From positions 1-21,001 of IMG/VR virus record IMGVR_UViG_3300042319_000971: 21,001 nucleotides of DNA. One strand, given 5' to 3'. This DNA is from a virus. Below are positions 13,534 to 18,807 of this stretch, piece after piece. The notes beneath the pieces were generated by a model. The model saw nothing but the letters and a program-made list of their open reading frames with translations. It did no database searches and was not told the origin of the DNA. Every line of letters begins with the position of its first letter. Position 1 is the first letter of the stretch. Both the position numbers and the translations under genes were made by a program.

Positions 13534-14661
13534 ATGGGACAGTTTCTCAAAGTCAACGGTGACTACAACATTCGAGCAGGCGATGGTGCCAAGATAACAC
13601 TTGACACTGGCCCTGCGGCGAGTGGCGGTTCAGTCAGAGTCACTGGTAATCTTGTGGTTGAAGGTGATACCTTTAATATTAGTACCACCAACTTAACCAT
13701 TGAAGACAACATTATATCGCTGAACACCGGAGAAGTTGGTCCGGGTGTATCGCTGGTATATTCAGGCATTGAAATCGAGCGTGGCAACACATCTTCAACA
13801 TCCCCACAGAACAATGCTAGTTTCCTTTATGACGAAAGCACCGATACTTGGATACTGGCACACGGATCGGCTCCAGGACCTTTTAATTTCGACGCCAGTA
13901 GACTTAGACTAAAACAAATATTGACCAACAGTGCTACTGATTCGGGAGACCTCACCCTAATAGGTACTGGTGGTGGTCTAGTAAAAGTTTCTGGTACAAC
14001 AACCTATGAAGCAGAAATACTTGCAAGAGAATCTGCAGTTCCTGGCAGCGTTGATGATGTATTGCCAAACAAAAAATATGTTGATGATGCAATTCAAAAT
14101 AATCCTACCTTTCAGATTGTTGCGCCACAGAGTCAAGATACAAGAGTTGTTATTGCAGATAAAGAAATAACACCTAACATTTCGGGTCAAGCTGGATCGT
14201 TGGCTTATTTCACAGCAACAACTAATTTTAACACATATGGCGAAAGTGCAGTATCTGTTATTGTAGATAATTCTTTAGTTGGACAATTCTATTCTAATAG
14301 ATTTGAGGTTGGCGATTTAGAAATTGGCGGCGGCATTGATCGTAATGAAATAACTTCTAGAGCAAGTATTACCAGTGAAAACATTATTATTAGAACTCAA
14401 GGCACCGGTAAGGTAGTACTCAATTATGCTTTACAACTTGAAAGGATTGGAACGTCGGGCGAAACACCACCTCTAGGATCCCCATTTAGTCCTTCAACCC
14501 CTGCATATGTAAGCGGCAGTATATTAATATATTCTAGTTCTGCAGGAGTCGGAAGCACCGGATTATGGTTTGTAAATGACACATTGGATGCAGCTAGTAA
14601 TCCAGGCACCGGCGAGTTGATAAGTAAAAACAAAGCACTGGTATTCAGCATGCTATTTTAA
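13534..14661 (+). CDS. Beta-rich virion / tail-adhesin protein
   Basis: This 375-residue protein contains GSVRVTGNLVVEGDTFNIST followed by TNLTIEDNIISLNTGE and SGIEIERGN. This signature recurs in structural and fibre proteins of aquatic T4-like phages. Repeated short GN-x-V strands suggest an elongated beta-helix or beta-prism shaft. A second half with LPNKKYVDDAIQNN, then GTGKVVLNYALQLERIG, and a globular C-terminus (STGLWFVNDTLDAASNPGTG) follows. AAGGA lies upstream, and the gene starts 13 bases after the previous stop. It probably forms part of a fibre or adhesin set with the following genes. The exact location in the virion is not known. Confidence 0.75.
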   Translation: MGQFLKVNGDYNIRAGDGAKITLDTGPAASGGSVRVTGNLVVEGDTFNISTTNLTIEDNIISLNTGEVGPGVSLVYSGIEIERGNTSSTSPQNNASFLYDESTDTWILAHGSAPGPFNFDASRLRLKQILTNSATDSGDLTLIGTGGGLVKVSGTTTYEAEILARESAVPGSVDDVLPNKKYVDDAIQNNPTFQIVAPQSQDTRVVIADKEITPNISGQAGSLAYFTATTNFNTYGESAVSVIVDNSLVGQFYSNRFEVGDLEIGGGIDRNEITSRASITSENIIIRTQGTGKVVLNYALQLERIGTSGETPPLGSPFSPSTPAYVSGSILIYSSSAGVGSTGLWFVNDTLDAASNPGTGELISKNKALVFSMLF

Positions 14662-14670
14662 GAGACAACT

Positions 14671-15072
14671 ATGATAAGAAATTATGAAACTCCAGAAGGC
14701 ACACTATCACTGATAGATTCTACTGATGTCACTATACCTAAAAGAGTGTTTACCAGCTCAACCACAGGTGGTCCTATTGCTGGCGGTGTAGTAGGCAGAG
14801 AAAATGCTGTTACTACCATAGCATTATGCAACACCGCCACACCAGATCCAGCAAACGAAACTGCTGATTCAGTCACAGTTAGTATCTACGTGGTACGTAG
14901 CGGACTGAGCTATGGACCGGGTAATCGCATAGTAAGTGAGCTTGTTGTGCCAGCAGGTGAAACTGTGTTCTTCTCAGAAGAACGAATGGTGTTAGCCAGC
15001 GGTGATCAGATATGGGTTGGTACTTCATCCGCTGCTAAGTTAGCTGTCACAGTGAGTGCTCTAGCAGTATGA
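14671..15072 (+). CDS. Small beta-sandwich virion protein
   Basis: This 133-residue protein consists almost entirely of predicted beta strands: TTIALCNTATP, DSVTVSIYVVRSG, RIVSELVVPAGETVFFSEER, MVLASGDQIWVGTSS and LAVTVSAL. The strand order and spacing closely parallel those of the protein at 18087-18419, so the two look like diverged paralogs. Such small sandwiches serve as tips or caps of phage fibres or as decoration proteins. The ribosome site is weak (AGAG). The stop overlaps the next start (ATGA), so the two genes are probably coupled and their products may interact. Confidence 0.7.
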   Translation: MIRNYETPEGTLSLIDSTDVTIPKRVFTSSTTGGPIAGGVVGRENAVTTIALCNTATPDPANETADSVTVSIYVVRSGLSYGPGNRIVSELVVPAGETVFFSEERMVLASGDQIWVGTSSAAKLAVTVSALAV

Positions 15073-15797
15073 AATTCTTAAAGACTAAAAATATTTCTCA
15101 GTTCAGCATCAACGATCGTGCGCTGATTTATTATCCTGCCGGTAATGGCCCAGGCAACAGAGTAGTGATTAATGCCAACGGTGGTATGATGCTGCCTAAA
15201 GGTACCACTGCACAACGACCACAGACGACCAGTGTGCGACAGCCTACAGATGCCAACGGCACAATAAGATATAACACAACAATTCCCGCATTAGAAGCCT
15301 ATGTTGGCGGAGCATGGGTTATCGTAGCCAGTCCGTTGGGGTCTGCTATTGTCAAAGAACAATTAGCTCCGGCAGGTGACGGCGTATCTACTATTTTTGG
15401 TCCATTGAATGCTACTTATGCACCATCGTATGCTGCTAGTGCAGATAATATAATTGTATTAGTAGAAAATGTCATGCAGATTTCTTCTACAAACTTTTCA
15501 ATAAGTCAAAATCCCTCATCCACAGGATCGGGTGCTGAAATCAATGCTACATCATTAAGCATTCTTAATAACGGTACCAGTTATGTGATCACTGATGTAG
15601 GGTCAACAACATTTACATCATTTGGCGCAGGTGCAAATACAGTAGGTACAGTATTCACAAAAAGTGGTGGAACTCCTACAGGCACAGGTAAAGTGCGAGT
15701 TGCTGGATATTATATCACATTTGCATCAGCAGTGCCAGCATCAGGAGGAGGCGGTAATCCAGTTTACGTAACTGTATACTACGGATACGCCAACTAA
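15069..15797 (+). CDS. Tail-fibre / virion protein with RYN...W motif and inserted GTG-rich beta domain
   Basis: This 242-residue protein has three parts. The N-terminus (MKFLKTKNISQFSINDRALI) leads to GTIRYNTTIPALEAYVGGAW near residues 57-76. That motif is also found near the C-termini of the two following fibre proteins and is common in phage fibres. Residues about 158-210 (GTSYVITDVGSTTFTSFGAG, then ANTVGTVFTKSGG and GTGKV) look like a separate beta-module that I recall recurring in many phage structural proteins. Here it interrupts the strand pair NFSISQN and YYITFASAVP. The C-terminus is VYVTVYYGYAN. It is coupled to the preceding gene by ATGA and lies 2 bases before the next one. A fibre or adhesin role is inferred. 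Confidence 0.72.
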   Translation: MKFLKTKNISQFSINDRALIYYPAGNGPGNRVVINANGGMMLPKGTTAQRPQTTSVRQPTDANGTIRYNTTIPALEAYVGGAWVIVASPLGSAIVKEQLAPAGDGVSTIFGPLNATYAPSYAASADNIIVLVENVMQISSTNFSISQNPSSTGSGAEINATSLSILNNGTSYVITDVGSTTFTSFGAGANTVGTVFTKSGGTPTGTGKVRVAGYYITFASAVPASGGGGNPVYVTVYYGYAN

Positions 15798-15799
15798 TC

Positions 15800-16897
15800 A
15801 TGAGTCAATTGGGGCGCATAGGCGGACAGGTACTCACAGACAATCTGTTACGTGCCGGTGTTGACCTTGCATTTGAAACCAATCTACTGTATCTTGATGT
15901 AACTAATCAACAGATTGGTATACGAGATTCGACTCCGATATACACGCTGGATGTAAACAACAACATCTATGCCAACGAGTTCACAGTTGTCACACAACTT
16001 GCTCCGGGTAATTTACGATTTAATGCCCCAAACACTATTTCTACCAGCGTGGGCGGTATTGATGTGTACATCAACGGCAACGGCGACATCTTTCACGATA
16101 GGCTTACCACAGCTAATCTCATCTTAGATGGCAATCTTATATCTAGTTCAAGTAACAGCAACATAGTGTTTGATCCTAACGGATCAGGCACAGTAGAATT
16201 AAAAGCCAATGCTAATATCACTGGAGATCTTGCAGTCAGCGGCAATATCAATATCAACGGCAATCTCTCAGGTCAAAGCACACTGACGTTTGGTGATAAT
16301 CAAACATTTGACACTGTGACCATAAACACTGATTTCACACAGAGTATTATACCCGGTGATGATTTAACCTATGTCATGGGCGCAGATGCAGGAGATTCTA
16401 GTATTCGTCGTTGGGCTGAATTACATGCGTCACAGTGGCAATACATTGATAACGGAGCATGGCCAGGTAGCGGAATCCAATCGCAGTTTGCTACTATCAG
16501 CAATCAAACATTTATTGATGGTGTTAATAATAAAATATCAACGATACAATCCAATGAAGATATTATATTAAATCCGCACACTGGAATAACATTTATAGAA
16601 AACACTAAATGGCAAAACAATGATATCACAAATTTATTAAATACTCCGCTAACTCTAGTGTCTACAGGCACAGGTTACTTTAAAATTACTGGTACAAACG
16701 CTATGGTTATCCCCTCAGGTGATGATTCTCAGCGAAGACTTATTCCTGAACTAGGAGAAACACGTTGGAGTACTCAGCAACAATATCTTGAGTGTTACGA
16801 TGGATCAGTATGGATAGTAGCCACCGGTGGAGGAGAGATTGTTACTCAAGAGTACATGGAAGATCTTGGATTTATATACAGTGCTATACTGGGATAA
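15800..16897 (+). CDS. Beta-helical tail-fibre protein, first of a paralogous pair
   Basis: This 365-residue protein begins with GRIGGQVLTDNLLRAGVDLA followed by FETNLLYLDVTNQQIGI. The same header opens the protein at 17027, and similar headers occur in fibre-like proteins of aquatic T4-like phages. The middle carries short repeats (GNLISSSSNSNIVFDPNGSG, ANITGDLAVSGNININGNLS) typical of a beta-helical shaft. The C-terminus holds GETRWSTQQQYLECYDGSVW, then a small tail ending FIYSAILG. A trimeric fibre or adhesin segment is likely. It starts two bases after the preceding stop without a clear ribosome site, so translation is probably coupled. Confidence 0.78.
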   Translation: MSQLGRIGGQVLTDNLLRAGVDLAFETNLLYLDVTNQQIGIRDSTPIYTLDVNNNIYANEFTVVTQLAPGNLRFNAPNTISTSVGGIDVYINGNGDIFHDRLTTANLILDGNLISSSSNSNIVFDPNGSGTVELKANANITGDLAVSGNININGNLSGQSTLTFGDNQTFDTVTINTDFTQSIIPGDDLTYVMGADAGDSSIRRWAELHASQWQYIDNGAWPGSGIQSQFATISNQTFIDGVNNKISTIQSNEDIILNPHTGITFIENTKWQNNDITNLLNTPLTLVSTGTGYFKITGTNAMVIPSGDDSQRRLIPELGETRWSTQQQYLECYDGSVWIVATGGGEIVTQEYMEDLGFIYSAILG

Positions 16898-16907
16898 TGC
16901 CAAAAAT

Positions 16908-16915
16908 GATAAATA
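16908..16915 (+). promoter_or_regulatory. Late promoter GATAAATA
   Basis: GATAAATA (7 of 8 match to the T4 late box) lies 10 bases after the preceding stop and about 112 bases before the ATG at 17027. Transcription from here would give an unusually long leader of about 105 bases for a late phage gene. Confidence 0.6.
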
Positions 16916-16943
16916 AATTTAATTGCAGAAAAGACCATTTTTG

Positions 16944-17009
16944 CAGGATTCGACTGCGGTAAACCGGCAAAGAGCGCAAGCTGAGAATCTGGTTAACGGT
17001 GTAACACCG
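16944..17009 (+). ncRNA. Structured 5' leader upstream of 17027
   Basis: An outer helix pairs CAG-ATTC (16944-16951, one G bulged) with GAATCTG (16985-16991). It can enclose CGG-TAAA-CCG (16957-16966) and AGC-GCAA-GCT (16973-16982, GNRA loop), making a three-way-junction-like fold. A separate hairpin, CGGTG-TAA-CACCG (16997-17009), ends 8 bases before the GGAG ribosome site. It matches no riboswitch I recognise. The inner stems are only 3 bp, so the fold is tentative. Confidence 0.4.
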
Positions 17010-17026
17010 GGTAAATTGGAGAGCTA

Positions 17027-18079
17027 ATGGCTATCGGTCGCATTTCCGGTCAGCTCTTGAAGTCAAATCTTCTTCGCGCAGGCGAAAATTTGGCATTCGA
17101 GACTAACCTACTCTATCTAGATGTTGTTAACTCTCGTATCGGGATAAAGACAACATCACCCACCACTGACCTAGACGTTAACGGACACCTTCGATCTACC
17201 AACGTCACAGTAGACAATCAATTAAACATCGGAAGCCTGCACTTCACCGGCAACACAATAACCAGCGATTCTAACACCATAGCATTTGCTGCGGCAGCAG
17301 GCGAAGCCACAGTATACCATTCAAGACTGCAGATAGATGATCTACAACTGCAAGGCAACATAATATCAACCACTGTCAGCAATAGCTCGATAGAAATAGA
17401 TCCCAACGGTACCGGCACAGTTAACATCATAGCCAACACCAACATCACTGGCAATCTTGTGGTCACTGGCAATGTCAATGCCACAGGAAACATAGTCATC
17501 GGCGGTAATATAACTATCGGTGATGCCCTCACAGACAATATTGTTATTAATGCCAGTATCAAAAGTGATCTAGTTCCGGAAATAGATAACATCTACGATC
17601 TTGGATCTGCAAGTTATAGATGGCAGGCCGTATACTCGAATACCTTGTATACCACAGCTATTAACGTGCCCGCATTGGATGTTGGTAATTTGATGTTCAG
17701 CGATAATGAAATTACCACTACAGCTGGACAAGATCTTTACATTGACGGCAACGGCGCAGGCGGGGTGAGACTAGGAAATTTCCGTATAGTAGATAATGTT
17801 ATTACTAATCTAATTTCAAATGCAGTATCACAGATCGCACAGAGCGGAACAGGGTATTTAAAAATTCAAGGCACTAATGGATTTGTACCCCCAGTGGGAT
17901 CAGACGGTGAACGTCCTACAGCGTATGCAGTATTGGGCATGACTAGATATAACTCTAATTCTAAAGCTCTAGAAATATGGGACGGGTTTGCTTGGGCATC
18001 ACCAGCAGGTGCCAGCGGCGCTGTTTCGGAAATACAAGCCAACGACATTTCAGCATCATTTGCTATTGCACTAGGATAA
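17027..18079 (+). CDS. Beta-helical tail-fibre protein, second of the paralogous pair
   Basis: This 350-residue paralog of the 15800-16897 product opens with GRISGQLLKSNLLRAGENLA followed by FETNLLYLDVVNSRIGI. It continues with strand repeats (NSSIEIDPNGTGTVNIIANT, NITGNLVVTGNVNATGNIVI). The block DNIYDLGSASYRWQAVYSNT is a further common fibre element. The C-terminus has GMTRYNSNSKALEIWDGFAW and ends FAIALG, parallel to the SAILG end of its paralog. It has its own late promoter, structured leader and GGAG ribosome site, so unlike its neighbours it can be expressed independently. A fibre or adhesin role is inferred. Tandem duplication followed by divergence is strongly suggested. Confidence 0.8.
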   Translation: MAIGRISGQLLKSNLLRAGENLAFETNLLYLDVVNSRIGIKTTSPTTDLDVNGHLRSTNVTVDNQLNIGSLHFTGNTITSDSNTIAFAAAAGEATVYHSRLQIDDLQLQGNIISTTVSNSSIEIDPNGTGTVNIIANTNITGNLVVTGNVNATGNIVIGGNITIGDALTDNIVINASIKSDLVPEIDNIYDLGSASYRWQAVYSNTLYTTAINVPALDVGNLMFSDNEITTTAGQDLYIDGNGAGGVRLGNFRIVDNVITNLISNAVSQIAQSGTGYLKIQGTNGFVPPVGSDGERPTAYAVLGMTRYNSNSKALEIWDGFAWASPAGASGAVSEIQANDISASFAIALG

Positions 18080-18086
18080 AAATAAA

Positions 18087-18419
18087 ATGCCAACCCTATT
18101 TAGACACGCAGTTACGACATCAGTAGGTATTACACCTGTAGATGTATTACAAATTCAAGAAGGAGTCAGAGCCACAGTGATTGGATGTAATATTGCCAAT
18201 ATCACAGACTATGACACTGTAGTTGTCAACATGTATGTAGTAGACGAAAACTCCACACAAGCCACATATGTGCGGGGTATTATCATAGCTCCTAACACCA
18301 CCGCCAAAGTTATTACACAGGGTGAAAAATTAATTTTACCTGCAACTTCGGGAATTCGAATTGAAACAGATACCGAAGATAGTGTGGATGTTACCATCAG
18401 CTATGTTGAGATATCATAA
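18087..18419 (+). CDS. Small beta-sandwich virion protein, paralog of the 14671 product
   Basis: This 110-residue protein has the strand series ATVIGCNIAN, TVVVNMYVVDEN, YVRGIIIAPNTTAKVITQGE, KLILPATSGIRIETD and DVTISYVEIS. It parallels the 14671-15072 protein strand for strand (CN element, xVVVxMYVV, a PN/PAGxT turn, GEKLILP versus EERMVLA). It probably forms a small cap, tip or decoration subunit. It lies 7 bases after the second fibre gene, and a run of As replaces a proper ribosome site. The fold is inferred from strand pattern only. Confidence 0.7.
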   Translation: MPTLFRHAVTTSVGITPVDVLQIQEGVRATVIGCNIANITDYDTVVVNMYVVDENSTQATYVRGIIIAPNTTAKVITQGEKLILPATSGIRIETDTEDSVDVTISYVEIS

Positions 18420-18428
18420 GGAACAATT

Positions 18429-18794
18429 ATGCCAAGCCCATATTATTTAGGTCAAAGCCCAGATGAAGCACTAGGAGATTCGCCAAGGTATTGGTATGCA
18501 TTGAGAAGAAACGAGGACGGTGAATTATTTTTGTTACGTAGCGATCAACTCAAAGACAAAGACAGTATTGAATTAAATCTTCCAGGAGCACCTGATGAAA
18601 ACTTTGAAGATTTTGAACCAGGCGTTGACTATTTCGACGGTATTCGAGCAGATCACGAAGTTGAATATGAAAATTTAGTATGGACACAATATCGCTGGGA
18701 CAATAGAAACATGTTGTACTATGTTGACACCCAGGGAAGACTAACACAAAGAATAAATCAGGGATATAATTATCCTACAGGACACTCAAGTTAA
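18429..18794 (+). CDS. Conserved acidic virion-associated protein
   Basis: This 121-residue acidic protein is rich in aromatic residues. It contains GDSPRYWYALRRNEDGELFL, DSIELNLPGAPDENFEDFEP, GVDYFDGIRADHEVEYENLV and WTQYRWDNRNMLYYVDTQGR. I recall proteins of the same pattern beside fibre genes in uncultured marine T4-like phages. No enzyme motif is visible. It has a good AAGGA ribosome site 10 bases after the preceding gene and lies 13 bases before the large tailspike-like gene. Its place suggests a fibre connector, fibre chaperone or minor structural protein. I cannot choose between these. Confidence 0.7.
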   Translation: MPSPYYLGQSPDEALGDSPRYWYALRRNEDGELFLLRSDQLKDKDSIELNLPGAPDENFEDFEPGVDYFDGIRADHEVEYENLVWTQYRWDNRNMLYYVDTQGRLTQRINQGYNYPTGHSS

Positions 18795-18807
18795 CTCGGA
18801 ATAAATT

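Noticed and set aside
16920-17026. tRNA or known riboswitch in the leader before 17027
   Set aside because: There is no cloverleaf with a GTTCGA-type T-loop, and no match to glnA, SAM or other aptamer cores I know. It is kept only as an unclassified structured leader.
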